The translations under genes were made by a program, and so were the position numbers. This document shows, in pieces, positions 11,093 to 23,490 of a stretch of 64,000 nt of DNA (its first letter is position 1; each line of letters begins with the position of its first letter). Below the pieces are notes generated by a model, which was given only the letters and a program-made list of their open reading frames with translations, searched no databases and was not told where the DNA came from. This DNA comes from Chrysoporthe austroafricana (Eukaryota > Ascomycota > Sordariomycetes > Diaporthales > Cryphonectriaceae): assembly GCA_001051155.2 (NCBI GenBank), contig JYIP02000003.1:1550001-1614000 (forward strand), given 5' to 3'.

Positions 11093-13198
11093 ATGGTAAA
11101 TACAGGTCATCCGAGCCGGGCATGCAAGCTTTGCCGGGCGAGACGGGTTAAGTGTGATGAAACAAAACCTCACTGCCTTAAGTGCGGCAAGGCGAAGAGG
11201 CAATGTCCAGGCTATAAAGATCCATTTGAGATCAATCTCCGTGATGAGACGCAGAGAACTATTCGGAAGGCTAAAGCAGCAGCAGGGGCTCAGATTCGAG
11301 GAAATCGAAACGGGCATAAGAGAACGTCGGCGAGACAGTCATCGAATCAATCCAAGGGCCCACTCACCACAGGCCGCCCAGAAAGCCGAGACTCATCACA
11401 ATCGCCCGATAGCTCGTCAGACTCTCAGTCTACATGGCTATCTCAGTCACCAGACTTTACCGTCTCAACAAGAACCAGCGATTTTGCAGCTCATGCCTCA
11501 GACTTCATCGTGGCACCAGCTACGCAGGAGCCGAGCTTCGACTTCAACACCTTATGGTCTCTACCGGAAACAGATATGTCATCTCCAATCAGCAGCGTGG
11601 CGAAGGCAATGAGCTCATCTTTTGACGGTACGAGATTGCGATCCGGTACTGGAGAGGGTGAGCTCGCGGCCAGCTCGAGCTCGCCTCCAGTCTTCCCCGG
11701 TTTACAGACGCCCCTTGATGAGCAGGCAACGTGCTTCTTTCTGTCCAACTTCGTCCTTTGTCCCTCATCAGCGCAGAACTCGTGTCTCTTTAGCTTTGTT
11801 TTTAAGATTCTCCAGTGGGACGGCCTTAAAGACACGCCATTCCCCATGGCCTTCACCGCTGCGTCTTTAGCGGCGCTGGCAGGACGGCCCAATTCCAGAC
11901 ACCTGTTTCTGAAATCCCGCATTTACTATAGCACAGCTTTAATACAACTAAGGGAGGCCATCAAAGATAAGAATCGAGCTAGGCAAGATACTTCACTTGC
12001 AGCAGCGATTTTGTTGTCCTTTTACGAGGTGAGTATATATCAGATACACTTAGTGCGGTGTTTCGACTACTAATATGATGTTTTTAGGGGCTTGCTTGCG
12101 ACGACGACGATATAACGGGTTGGTCAAGCCACTTGGACGGAGCAAAAGCTCTCCTTCGCATCCGGGGTCAGGACGTCGTGAAAAACAGTTCACCAGAAGG
12201 TCTGGAGATGTTCCAGCTAGTGCGGTCAATGACGGCAAGTGACGAGTTTAGACAGCTCTCTTCACACAACGTGGTGCTCGCGGGCATAAATAGCAGCTAA
12301 CAAGAACCAGATACGTCAGTACATGTTTGGATTTGTCGCGAATCCAGCACCAGGCGAAGTAGAGTGGTGGGGACAACATTTGGTCAGCTCTAAGTCAGGT
12401 CACATCGCTCTCATGTTGAACATGAAAACAACACTCATCCGCGCCGAGGCCGATACACTCCTCACTTCAGGGCCAAAGACTGCAGAGAAGGTCGACAAAG
12501 CCTTGGATCTCCTCCGCCGTGCACGTGAGATCGTTGTCGAGCTTGGTCACTGGCTTGAAAACTGTCACCCGACCTGGCCGAAGTTCGTCTCGGGTTGGGC
12601 CGCAGATGTGAGTGACGAGGAGCTCGAAAATGCGGCAACATTCCCCGGCCCTGTGTGCACATTCCCAGACGTTTGGATCGCCGGCAAGCATCTCAATATC
12701 AACGCCTCTAGGATAATGTTATCCGGCATAATGGTTCGGTGTTTGCAGTGGATCTGCTCGCCGTCAGACCATACGCAGACCCACGATTACGTAGAGGCGA
12801 TGCGCATCGGCTGTGAGGAGGTATCCAACGTAATGTCGAGCGTGCCGTATTTCGTCAACTGGACTGGAGACAAGACAACCACGCCCTATTTTCCTTGCGG
12901 CGCCCCGACGAGTCCTAAAGCCTATAGCGCAGTGACGGCATTGTATCCTCTTCTCTGTACCGGTCTTAGCATTTTCGCGACAGCGCGACAGAAACGATGG
13001 CTTTGCAGCCGGCTCATGTTCATGTCAGAGACGATGGGGATAAAGCAGGCAGAATTATTTGCTAAGGTCTGTCGGTTATTTCGTCTGTTGAAGCTCTAAT
13101 CAGCTAGTGACTATGCTAATCGAATTCTATAGCTGATCTCGAACCAACACTCTGGGGGCTCCGCTGTTAGCAATTGGGAACATCGTGTTGCGGCTTGA
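11093..13198 (+). CDS. Zn2Cys6 transcription factor
   Basis: Exons 11093-12028, 12088-12234, 12311-13066 and 13133-13198 give about 634 aa. The start MVNTGHPSRACKLC matches the usual beginning of this class; the longer upstream frame is leader. The zinc cluster is CKLCRARRVKC then CLKCGKAKRQC (residues about 10-37). A Ser/Thr/Gln-rich linker and a fungal-TF middle region with the typical GWSSHLDGAKALLRIRG follow. Intron 2 seems to use a GC-AG pair (donor GCAAGT at 12235); without it the frame stops at 12300. The last intron has a weak donor (GTCTGT). The gene lies 0.6 kb upstream of, and codirectional with, the OPT transporter, so it may regulate that gene. This is inferred from position only. 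Confidence 0.82.
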
Positions 13199-13811
13199 AT
13201 TCATGTCTGCCGCGGTTTTGGCGTGACAACAATACAGTTGGATGTGGAAACAGTTGAAGGCGATCATTCGAGCAGGGAATGTTATGGGATAAGTAGCAGG
13301 TTTTTAAGGCAATGGCACATGCACTCTCTAGATCATTTTCTCTGTCCAGGCCAGGCAATGTTCGGCAACCAACGTTCCCCCTCCCTCCTTGCTTTTCCTG
13401 ACCTCCCCTTGTGGGACTCGCTGCAGCGAGGTTCCCCGCGCCGGCCTGCATTCAATTGGCTGCGGTAGATTGCGTTGAGATACGGTACAACATCCAAGTG
13501 CAGTCCATGTCTCGGTTTCTGCGAAGGTGGAGTCGCCCAGGGCTAGCCGTACCTTCGAGTAGCAATGGCCCGACGCTTCTCTGATAAGACGCCGGAACAC
13601 CCTCTCAGGTTGAACTTGCGACCCGGAGAATGATGATACTGGGCTTATCTAGGAGATGTCACGTCGCATCGCCAGCATCGTCAGGCAGAGTATATCTGCC
13701 ACCTTGTCCAGCAGAAAGCTCCGAACTGTTCATTGTGCCCACAACTTTGGTGGACTTCTGATGTCTCTAAGCTGCTCAATTTGACAAAGCCCGCTGGGGT
13801 CCGGACCCAAG
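13199..13811. promoter_or_regulatory. spacer and probable promoter of the OPT transporter
   Basis: A 613-bp region between two codirectional genes. I found no coding region. It presumably carries the OPT promoter, but I could not pick a specific operator. Confidence 0.35.
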
Positions 13812-16744
13812 ATGGCGAAGTCTACCGAGCTCTTTGATTCTCCGTCCGTTGAGAAGCGACATGGCGCTACCGTCAGTGTGGAACAGGCGACGAAGGATCT
13901 CACGAACATCGCCCACGCTCATGCATTCGACCCAAACTTGCCGCAGGAAAAAATTGACTTTTTAAACCAGGCCATACAAGATGGCGACGCAGACGAGATC
14001 ATTGAGGCCGACGCCCTCTTCAGTGAGGATTCTCCGTATGACCAGGTCCGCGCCGCTGTACGCAACACCGACGGCGAAGAGGTGGCGAATACCGTCCGCG
14101 CCTGGGTCCTGGGAATGATTTTTGTGACGATTGGCAGTGGTCTCAACATGTTCCTGTCCATGCGAAGCCCGGCGATCAACTTTCCTGCGATTGTTATCCA
14201 GCTTCTTGTCTACCCCATTGGATGCCTATGGGCTAAGTTGATGCCGACCAGAATATTTAATTGGTTTGGATTGAAGTGGACCTTCAATACCGGCCCATTC
14301 ACGATCAAGGAGCACGTTGTCATTGTCTTGATGTCAAACGTTAGCATCGGATACGCCTGCATGTAACCCTTTTTATCTCCCACGGTGCAAAGTCTTTTGC
14401 TCCTTTGAGATTCTAGAATGAATCATTCAGGGCTCCGCGATCTGGTTCTAACACATAACAGACAGCACGGATGCTTTATTGGCGCTCCAGGGGAAGCCCT
14501 TCTATAACATCAACCTCGGATGGGGCTTCCAACTCTTGTTCACACTGAGTTCTCAGCTCATCGGAATCGGGTTGGCAGGACTGGCACGGCGATTCCTCGT
14601 CTGGCCAGCTGCAATGATCTGTAAGCAAGTTCCATTTTCTTATCGCTCCTACGAAGGGCTCCAATGAATATCAGGCATGTGAACCTGTACAGGCGAGTCG
14701 ATGTCTGACCATTCCATAGGGCCGAGTGTGTTCAGTATTACCACACTCTTCTACGCACTTCATGACAAGACGAAAAGCGACGGAGTCCACAGCAACGGCT
14801 GGACCATCAGCCGCTATCGATACTTCTTTTACGTTCTTCTTGGCATGTTCTGCTACTATTGGATCCCCGGGGTTCTCTGGCAAGGTCTTTCAGTTTTCGC
14901 CTTCATTACGTGGATCCGGCCCAACAACGTTGTTCTCAATCAACTTTTCGGAGGATGGACTGGTCTTTCCCTCATCCCAATCACATTCGATTGGACTTAC
15001 GTGACGGCCTATCTCAGCGATCCGCTCCTGGCTCCGGTTCATACCGCCGTATCCGAGCTGGTTGGCCTGTTTCTGTTCGTCATACTGATAACCATTGGTA
15101 TAACCTACTCGGGCGCTATTTATAGTCAATGGTTACCGATGAATACGAGCCAAACGTACGATAACACCCAGAATGCGTATAATGTCACTCGCATTCTCGG
15201 TGACGGCTTCACATTCGACTTACAAAAGTATAAAGAGTATTCGCCTCTTTTTTTGGCCCCGACCTTCGCTCTCAACTACGGCATGTCGTTCGCCGCCTTG
15301 ACTGCTGCTCTGGTGCATTGTGGCCTGTTTCACGGCAAGGAGATTTACTACCGCCTCAAGGTCGCCAGAAGCCAGGAACCAGATGTTCACATGAAATTGA
15401 TGGCAAAATATCGAGAGGCACCTGAGTGGTGGTATCTTGTTCTATTCGCGGTGTCTACTGGTCTAGGCCTCGCTACGGCACTGGGTTATGATTCACAGCT
15501 GCCATGGTGGGCTTTTTTTGTTGCTGTTATTCTCGCCATTGCCTTCATGCTACCCACCTGCATAATCCTGGCCATTTCGAATCTGAGCCTCGCTTTAAAT
15601 GTTCTGTCGCCATTCTTGGCCGGATTCATGATACCAGGAAGACCTATTGGTGTCATGATATTCAAAGTCTATAGCACCATTGTGCTCGGTCAAGCACAGA
15701 CCTACGCTGGCGATATGAAGATGGCTCATTATATGGTAAGTTACCTAGGCATTACTATTCCCTCCTCCCCGTATGCAGTCTCATGGGCAAGCTCCCTTCG
15801 TTCAGAGGGGTCTAGAATCTCAAGGCATACCGAGACACAGCACTGCAACAGAGAACACTAGTGTGTTTTACTGTTCCTTAAGAAGCTATATGATCTCTGA
15901 CATCGTAGTAGAAAATTCCGCCTCGAATTACATTCTGGTGCCAGGTAGTGGCAACTATATGGGCCACCTTCGTCCAAATTGCTGTGATGAATTGGACACT
16001 CGGAAATATTGACGGGGTCTGTGACCTGTAAGTCGGCTTCTTTCTTTGCGTAATGTCGCGGGTCCTTGGAGATGATGGACTGACCAGCGCCGTTCAAAGT
16101 GAACAACCCGCCAAATTCTCTTGTCCTAATGGACGAGCATTCTTCTCATCATCTATTGTCTGGGGGGTTATCGGTCCAACGCGGATGTTTGGAGCTGGAT
16201 CGATATACCAGTACTTCAATGTCTTCTGGCTCATTGGTGCACTTCTTCCTTGCATCTTCTACATCTGTGTCAAGATCGGCGGGCGTCTCTCCTGGGTCGG
16301 GCGCAATCTCCATGCTCCCATCATACTTGGAGCAATGAGTTGGCTTCCTCCCGCAACACCTCTTTCGTTCTCAACATGGGGCTTCTTCGCGCTGCTATTC
16401 AACTATTACATTCGGAAGCGATTCCATGGATGGTGGAGCACCTACAACTACATCACAGCGGCAGCTCTCGATGCTGGACTGATCTTATCCACAATAGTGA
16501 TCTTCTTCGCTATCACTCTACCGGGAGTGACGATACCACAATGGTGGGGCAATGTCAGTGTCTACGAAACAATGGTAAGCGATGCTAAACTTCTTCACTA
16601 TTACTTCAAGATCCTGTGGACCGGCTGGGTGTGATGTACGTTGTGTACTCCTCGCTAATCATTTCTGACTGATAGGATGCGGAATATACGGCGATTCTCA
16701 AAACTGTAGAGCCAGGAGAGACCTTCGGTCCGGCTACATGGTGA
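13812..16744 (+). CDS. OPT-family oligopeptide transporter
   Basis: Six exons (13812-14362, 14466-14620, 14720-15735, 15912-16027, 16088-16574, 16676-16744) give about 797 aa, the usual size for fungal OPTs. The soluble N-terminus is acidic, and the membrane domain starts near residue 97 (AWVLGMIFVTIGSGLNMF). Family landmarks are NTGPFTIKEHVVIVLMSN, FYNINLGWGFQ, IPPRITFWCQVVATIWATFV, the cysteine-rich loop ending in FSCPNGRAF, and GPTRMFGAGSIY. It ends with ETMDAEYTAIL…GPATW. OPTs are proton-coupled plasma-membrane importers of tetra/pentapeptides, glutathione or related compounds. All exon junctions keep frame. Donor 1 (GTAACC) is the weakest choice. Confidence 0.9.
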
Positions 16745-17394
16745 TGCTACACTAGACCAGACATGATTCGAGCTATTGCGGAGTTGCGGTCTCAGCCAGT
16801 CGAATTCTGTCTATATTCCTTCAGGCAATCGATATACTACTGTGCAAGAATCAAGCTACATGGGAGTTAGTTCATGGTCTACTGTGCTCTCTAGTCACCA
16901 GAAGGTGCTTCTGCAACTCGCACTGCTAGACACATCTGTAACGCTGGAAGGAAGGCACATACCGATCAATAGTCGATACAGCCACTCTGGCACTTGAGTT
17001 ATGTTATCAGTGAAGTTCATAATCGCATACTTTCTCTAAATACAGACTGGACCCTTTGCCAAGCCTTCAAATCACACTAATCGGCAGCTACACTAAGATT
17101 TGCCGAGTCAGCCTGCGCCGCGAAGGATCTTGGTATCCGAGCGCCAGTTCTAGGCACGCGTTGCCACGTTGACCTTTCTACATTTTGAAACAAATGGTAT
17201 ACGTCTTACATCCAGGCTTGCCGATCCAATAAGCCACCTTTGCTGAGGACCTAGTCTTATTGGAAGATTCAAGGCCTGGGTGGCACATTGACCCTGCCGC
17301 GTAATACAGCATGCTCTAAGGTGTATATCGAATACACGTAGGATTTGATCGACAAGGCGAAGCCCACAAGGCAACCACGAAAGTAAAGTGACTC
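16745..17394. other. intergenic, no supported gene
   Basis: Downstream of the OPT gene; only short, unpatterned open frames. Confidence 0.5.
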
Positions 17395-18112
17395 ATGCCA
17401 CCCGAAAATACTTCTTTGCTCCATCCGCCTGGAAACGCTCCATTTTACTCCTCAAACGGTATAATTGTCAATTCCAATCAGCACCAAATCACCTTGAAGC
17501 AAGAACAGACATTCATTCCCCTTCCACCAGCGCCGAAAATGCCTCCATCTCATCAGACAAATGGCATGAACTCGACTGTCCTCTTACGGCAAATCACCGT
17601 CTGGGTTTTTCCCCCGGCCTTGATTCTCTTCATCGTCCATGGAGCAGGAAGCCAGTGGGCTTTTCCGGCTCTAGGCCTCATACCGCTGGCCTGCTCAACC
17701 TCAATGGGATTACTTCTTCTCCACCGCGATCGGATGGCGGCCCTGGGCTCTGCAATCCGAGCGTTGTCTCCTTCAAACATATTCTTCGCAGATTGCGGTG
17801 TCTCATCCCAACTTGGGTACTTCTAGGTACACCTTGGGACACGGGCATGATCATCTTGGGCACATACTGTTCCGTATTTATGAGGTTGAGCTTGTAAGTT
17901 TGCTTTGTCTTTTTCTTTATTTTTCCTCCATTCGTGAACCAACAAGATGTCTTTGAGCCAAGCTAACCGTTATTGTCAGCGCTATTCACTTTTATTTCGC
18001 CGCAGCTGAGGCTCTACACATCATAACGGCTCGTGAAAGTCCATTTCAATCCCTTGCAGCCGAATATGAGCCCCTTACGAGCGTGCACCTAGACGACCAT
18101 GATGAACCTTAA
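17395..18112 (+). CDS. small predicted membrane protein, frame uncertain in the middle
   Basis: The 5' part is read in the frame of ATG 17395 (a second in-frame ATG at 17539 is perhaps the better start). It gives helices TVWVFPPALILFIVHG and FPALGLIPLACSTSMGLLLL. The 3' part lies in another frame and gives WDTGMIILGTYCSVFMRLSL. It then crosses an intron (GTAAGT at 17894 to CAG at 17979) into IHFYFAAAEALHIITA and an acidic tail that stops at 18110-18112. The two parts clearly belong together, but the switch near 17760-17830 fits only a 29-nt GT-AG gap, too short for a normal intron, or a one-base indel. The gene is therefore either broken or carries a sequence error. Function unknown. Confidence 0.5.
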
Positions 18113-19556
18113 CTGCAGTTTGTGCATCCACACTGCAAGTAACGAAGACAATGTGTCAAGTTTTGTCGTCAACGAGAAGGACGTCGTTCGCATTTCCTAG
18201 TAGCGAGATCGCGGTTAATAAGATACGCTTCACGGACAACAATGCAAGAAGTTTGGAAGCTTTGCCTCTCACACGAGGCCATCTGTGAAGTCGGCGTTAT
18301 TTACATGATGGAGACGAAGCAGGCCGCATCGACGCACATTTATTAGACGCGATAATTTAGCCACGACTCGGACTAAGCGTGACATAGAAAAAGCCGTCTT
18401 TCTCTTCTCTCTTTAGCGTAGGCCTGAGACTCCTTCAGAATACTTAAAGAAGCATTAGGGGGTTCCGAAAATTCAGCGCAAGGGTATTGAAGGACTAGCT
18501 AGTAGGTTTTCGAGGAAGGGCATTATAAGTTGAGCTTGTTGTTTGACTGGAGACGGTGATATCATACATCAGAATCCCAAATCCAACAAGATTTAGATCT
18601 GGGGATTTTCCAGTCAAATATGGGGTAAGAGTATTTTGGACGAATATCTCAAAAGCTTTTCTTCGCGGGCAGTCCGCGTCACCAAGCTGTTCCTCGCATC
18701 GGATCCTGCTGCATCTTCATGAACGGGGATGCATTTGCTCTGGTCATGGTCGTTATGATTCTGAGCCATGGAAAACAATCTATAGCTGGCCAGGAATTAG
18801 ACCGCAAAGCAGAGCTCACCCGACTAAGCTTTGAAGCACACTAGACATAATACTATGTAGCATAATGTCCCAGGTCGATCTTCGGGATCATCAGTGGCGA
18901 GACTCAGCTTTGGTGCTGTTACTTTGAGTACAGTGACTCAATATCTTACGACATGGTAGGTTTCAGCTATCCACGACTCAATAGAATCTGCCATATGCGG
19001 ACTAATCCTCTGTGTTTCGGTGGTAGGGATTGACCAGAACCCAGTTGCAATGTTTAAGCGGCGGAGGGTGAACAGGAACGAGGGGCCAAAGAACGAGCCT
19101 TATGATTTTATTGTAACTAAAAATACGAACTACACCCCGCGCTTTATGCCGCTTAGCGCCCACCCGCGCACCGGAGAGTGACGCCCTAGCCAATGTTTTC
19201 CGGGAGGCGGCGCAGAATAGTCGCTCGGCCCAGGGTGAAGCTAGGTAAAATGTCTACGCAAGCGACGGAGATGGGCAAAACTGCATTGAATGACGCTATC
19301 GGATAACTAATGTAGTCGAAATTCGGGGGTTGATAGGGCTGGCATTCTCGCCCGGAGTTACATGGACATGAAGAAGGGAAGCATAAATCTGCGCCAAAGC
19401 CACCTTCCCACGTTACGGCTCTGCTCTGGAGCGAGCTTTGCCGGCATTGCCAGTACACACTGCCGTCTCCGGCCACGTACAAAAAGGCCGGCGATAGGAG
19501 GGCGGTGTGTTGAAACGATGCAGTTTGCGAACCCCAGAGCCCCTAGACGCTTTAAT
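18113..19556. other. intergenic, no supported gene
   Basis: About 1.4 kb at the border of the accessory island. Short open frames have no recognisable motifs and no repeat was noticed. Confidence 0.45.
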
Positions 19557-20495
19557 TTACTTGGCGAGTTCATCGCTACCCCATGTGTTGATCACGAGAC
19601 GCTGATCAGGCGCGCAACTGGGGCTGACGACCGGGGTGACGGAGCTGTTGGTGTCTTTTTCGTCGAGGACGCCGATGTGCAGGCAGCCTCCCGCGAAAAA
19701 TAGCGCCCCTGGATGGAATATCGTGGCGCTCAGGAGACAAGCTAGGCAACCACAGATTATCCACCCCGGCTGCAAGAGCCGCGTCGGCGGTATGCTGCAG
19801 CCAGGGCGGGAAATGCCGAATTTCCTGGGTATCTCGGTCGAGAGAAATATTTCGGGTGACCGTTGCGTATATTATGATCGGAATGCTGCTGAAGTCGTGC
19901 GGATAGATCTCCCGCTGAGGAGTCCCGCGAGAGATGGAGGACATAGAGAGGGCCTTTGATAGCCCCCTGAGCCATAGCACGGTAAGTTTTGCAGAGACGG
20001 TGCGTCCCAGAGGCAGAGTGGCAGTCCAGGGTCCATCTGCGGATGAGATCATTTTGTTTACCAGTTAGTACATTCAGGAGTATGCCCTGCGAAACTAGGG
20101 TGCATTGTTAGCCGTTATGAATTTGTGGTGGCGGTCACTGATTCAATCGGCAGATGACTTCTTACCTGGATTTGCGTCGTAGTATAAGACTAGACCAAGG
20201 CGTTGACCGCTGTCGTAAGTGAGAAATAAAGCGATTTGGTAAGCGCCGTTCCATGCCTTCATCGTAAAGTACCTGGTTCCTTGGGCTTGGTTCTCGTAGA
20301 CTTCCGCTGCGATTTTCTCGCAGATGAAGCATTAACAGAGTCTTGGAAAGATTGCACGCTATTATGGTGCGTGTACGTATTGTCAGCAGCCGGAAGCCGC
20401 CGTGGGTCAAACTCGGTCAGCTCTGTAGGTTCTTCTGTTTTTGCACCGAAGATAGCTAGGCAGGCATCGCAGAGCGTGGAGATACCGTTGTCCAT
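19557..20495 (-). pseudogene. broken HET-domain-like gene
   Basis: The minus strand from 20495 reads MDNGISTLCDACLAIFGA and then HHNSVQSFQDSVNAS. After a frameshift near 20330 it continues FICEKIAAEVYENQAQGTRY and LGLVLYYDANP up to a GTAAGA donor at 20165. This is the usual opening of fungal heterokaryon-incompatibility (HET) type proteins: CxxC, a helix, then CxxC (here only the last Cys pair partner FICEK remains). Downstream, RRWTLDCHSASGTHRLC keeps a HET-like W…C…H…C pattern, but the frame is lost repeatedly and the conserved HET core (YATLSHCWG-type) is not intact. I read it as a decayed non-self-recognition gene. The part below 19800 (ending WGSDELAK) may be unrelated. Confidence 0.5.
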
Positions 20496-21225
20496 TTTGA
20501 CAAGACGCGTGTCTTCTTTCTGGGGGACGTGGGTTTCAAAAGGTTAGGCACAACGTGAGGGTGTAGGTACGAGAAAATTCTTACTCCGAAGAGAAAATCG
20601 GCTCTGGCATCATGGCACCTACTTATACAAGACCATCCTGCAGAAGCCTTGGTAGGCCTCCTCGGCCTAGGTCAGCTGTTATATTTAAATCGGGCTACCG
20701 CCTGGGTGGAAAAGTGGGAACATATTCAGAGTTGAGGCCAACTGCATGTACGGGCGTTTCCACGGGTTTTACTAAATGCTCGGAACTCGTGGCTGGCTTA
20801 GCTTGGTGCTTGGCTTAGCTCAAGCTGTGGAGAAATATAAAGATCAAGCTGATGCACGCATCAGCGATTCGCTTTTGCACATTTTTCCCTCACAAACGCC
20901 AGACCTCTGAAATGACATGTCGACTCCGTATCTGTACCTGCTGTGCATATAAGCCCGCTCATTCATTTCTCAATATTGGATTCTTTTAAATCACTGCAAA
21001 GGAGTTATATGCTAAGTCTGAAAATGAATATCAAACTGATGTCGTAGTACCTTTCACCCAAAGAGCCGGCTAAGCTCTCCAGCGTCCTAGGCAGCCCCGG
21101 TGCAGATGTCTTATATAAAGAGTAGGCGTTGGTACGTCACCTACAGAGGTCGGCTCCGGAGCCACGCCACCAGAGTGGCTGCAGCCTTCCGGAAAGTAAA
21201 ATACACACCTAACCCACAACCCCCA
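20496..21225. other. intergenic inside the relic-rich island
   Basis: No gene supported. Only short open frames between two relics. Confidence 0.45.
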
Positions 21226-21817
21226 GACCCTCACCTCTAACAAGCACGATAGGCTCAGGGCTTTCGTCGCCGAGTTCTCCGGCGGCATGCGCAGCTGCCT
21301 GGAGCGATCACACGACAAAGACGCCAACAAGGCGCTCAACTGTGAGTACCAGGAGGACCTGCAGGTCGAGGCCGCAACAGCCCTGGAGACGCTTGGCGTG
21401 CACAATAATAGGCGTTGAGACTGGCGCAACCCCTTCGAAGGTACCGACAGGGTGGGCGGAGCAGTCGCCCGGCCCGTCGAGTTCCTCATCGAGCTGGTAC
21501 CAGATGGCGAGTACACCCACCCGCATCCTGACCGGCGCGCTGAAACTCTCATATAACGTAAGAAGGCCGCTGCTACAGGCCTAAGTCCCACTGACGGCGC
21601 GTAGACCGCAACGCGTAAGAAAGACATCCGCGTGAAGATACTGGAGACACTGAGCAACCCATACAGCTGAGACCAGGGCTTGAGAGACAAGTTAGAGGCC
21701 CTGTACATAGCCATCTTAAACTTTGTTAAGAACATCGTGGTCTACTTGGACAAGAACAGTGCCAGTCAGCTCCTTGAACGCTCTTTTGTTCTGCTCCCTA
21801 ACCATCCTTTGTTCTGA
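21226..21817 (+). pseudogene. decayed fragment, possibly the N-terminal region of a STAND/NACHT-type protein
   Basis: Readable pieces in changing frames on the plus strand include RLRAFVAEFSGGMRSCLE, QEDLQVEAATALETLG and FLIELVPDGEYTHPHPD. After an in-frame TGA, LEALYIAILNFVKNIVVYLD follows. The last helix-like piece, an aliphatic/aromatic stretch ending in VVYL, resembles the N-terminal helical region preceding NACHT domains in fungal STAND proteins. Several stops and shifts break it and no NTPase motif is present. The family call is tentative. The opposite strand also holds a 221-codon open frame, but it is Ser/Arg-rich shadow sequence. Confidence 0.3.
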
Positions 21818-22021
21818 ACATCGCGCAGTTCAGTCCTTCGAGGCGTTCTTCTAGCAGGAAGATATGGGTCCAAGCTCAACAATAACGTTGACAACATCAA
21901 AAAAGAAATACAGATAATTGTTATTGCGTATGTCTTGTTTAGAGACCAGCTATATTCATTAGGATACATATATTCACTCTCCAAATGGAATCTGGCTCTG
22001 GGGCTCCCTACCTCTCTCATC

Positions 22022-22650
22022 ATGGAACCTCTCCCAGCTGCTGAAGGAGAGCCTGCAGTTGCTTCTGCAATCAATCATCGCAGACAGGTTGGCGAACATC
22101 TCGGCAACCACCAGATCTATCACCGCAACCGCAACACCGGTACTAATGACCGGCGGTTTATTCTGCCCCACTTCAGGTATGAGTTTGGACATTGGGAAGA
22201 GCCCCAAGGCGAAACTGAGCATGAGCCCCAGAATCAGCCCCAAAACGAGCCTTTACGCAATTTATCGAACAGCAGCAGCATGTCGCAACTAATTGTTGCT
22301 ATCTTGGACCGCCTCCGGACGGCTCCTCAACCCGCTCGGCCCCAGGATGCGGCGCCTGCCCGAATCCCCATAGCCGTCAACATTGATGCGCGTAGTACCT
22401 CTACGCACATAATCCACATACTAAGAGCCACGGCGAATTCCAAATCGTCGATTCTTCTCTGGAAAAGCCTGAGAAGTCTACTAGCCAGATAACAAAGACC
22501 AGACCATCTCTCGTTAAGGTTTCCCTCGTCATCTGTAGTTCTGTTGTCATTGTTTCCATCATTTTCTTGATGGTCCTACCTTGGGTTCTGACACCTAAGG
22601 TTGTTGAGGCTATCAAGATTCTGGTCAAGCTATTCGGGCCCAACCATTGA
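22022..22650 (+). pseudogene. first copy of a tandem single-pass membrane-protein pair, frameshifted
   Basis: Begins MEPLPAAEGEP and is clearly paralogous to the gene at 23620-24195. Both share the N-terminus (M-x-PLPAAE), the middle EEPQGETEHEPQ/EESQGESDHEPQ, the C-terminal helix (here VSLVICSSVVIVSIIFLMVL), LTPKVVEAIK and the final NH before the stop. In this copy the N-terminal frame runs out at 22492, while the helix is in another frame. A one-base shift near 22390-22420 reconciles it with the paralogue. Similarity continues past the stop in the 3' flank. Family unknown: a polar, Gln/Asn-rich N-domain and one C-terminal transmembrane helix. It may be a real pseudogene or a sequencing slip. 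Confidence 0.6.
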
Positions 22651-22859
22651 CCAGGAACTTACCCTGATTACTGTATGTAAACCCCACCCCCTTCCCACGG
22701 CAAAAGAAATATGTCGATTATAGTCACTAGTACTAAAAGTGATTGTAGAGTGAAGGAAATAGAAATCTAAGGTAGGTAGCTCACATTGCCATAATAGACA
22801 CCCAAGATTTGACACTTAGCTGTGGATGGATCCAGAATATATCCCGATTAGTTCTCATT

Positions 22860-23140
22860 CTAAGTATCCGTGACCGCATTGACAGCTATCCACGAGCAGC
22901 CAGGCAAGGGGGTCTCGCCCGTGAAAAGTTCACCGATTGAGGTGAGGTAAGAACTCTGGCTTACAAATTCAGCCATGTCGTGGTCAGCTCCCGTGTAGTT
23001 GATACCGAATGCTAGAGTTTGGGAATTGGATGCGAGTCTGGTTGTATTCATCTTCGATCACTGCTGGAAAGACAATCTCGTCGGCGGAACCTTGGACTAG
23101 AAGCATCGGGGCCACGAGCTTGTGTGGACCAATCCAGCAT
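22860..23140 (-). pseudogene. C-terminal relic of an alpha/beta-hydrolase (esterase/lipase-like)
   Basis: The minus strand from about 23140 reads HKLVAPMLLVQGSADEIVFP in one frame. Another frame then gives GINYTGADHDMAEFVSQSS and a short tail ending AVNAVTDT before the stop at 22860. The pattern PMLLVQGSADEIV followed about 40 residues later by an H near GADHD is typical of the catalytic Asp and His end of alpha/beta hydrolases. The nucleophile region is absent and the frame shifts at least once, so only a fragment remains. It sits between the two membrane-protein paralogues, so it may have been caught in their duplication. Confidence 0.4.
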
Positions 23141-23490
23141 ATCGATGCCGCCAGTCGACTGTGAGTGAGTGCATTGAACCTCGCGTGCCTGTCAGCTGTA
23201 ACATGTGTTGCGCACCGGCTTGAGCGAAGCTGGATTGTATTTGAACAATACTCAATTGATATAGTTATACCATTGTTACAAAACGGCTAGAATAACAACA
23301 TACATTTGTATATTTTGTTACAAAGGTAAGCTAGATGTATTACTCCTACATATATACGCTTCCCAAATGAAATCTGTCTCTCATACTATCATGTCCTACC
23401 AAGTACTTCTCGCCACACAACTCCTCAAGTTCGCAACCTCTCAATGCTTTCTACAACCCATTAATTCTGAGACTCTGCCTCTGTATTCGC

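Noticed and set aside
4382..18112. A secondary-metabolite cluster (methyltransferase, regulator, OPT, membrane protein)
   Set aside because: No backbone enzyme such as a PKS, NRPS, terpene cyclase or DMATS is present, and the genes are spread out among unrelated ones.
21070..21735. 221-codon minus-strand open frame
   Set aside because: Its composition is Ser/Arg/Leu shadow text. The plus strand carries the protein-like pieces of a relic, so this is the antisense of decayed coding sequence.
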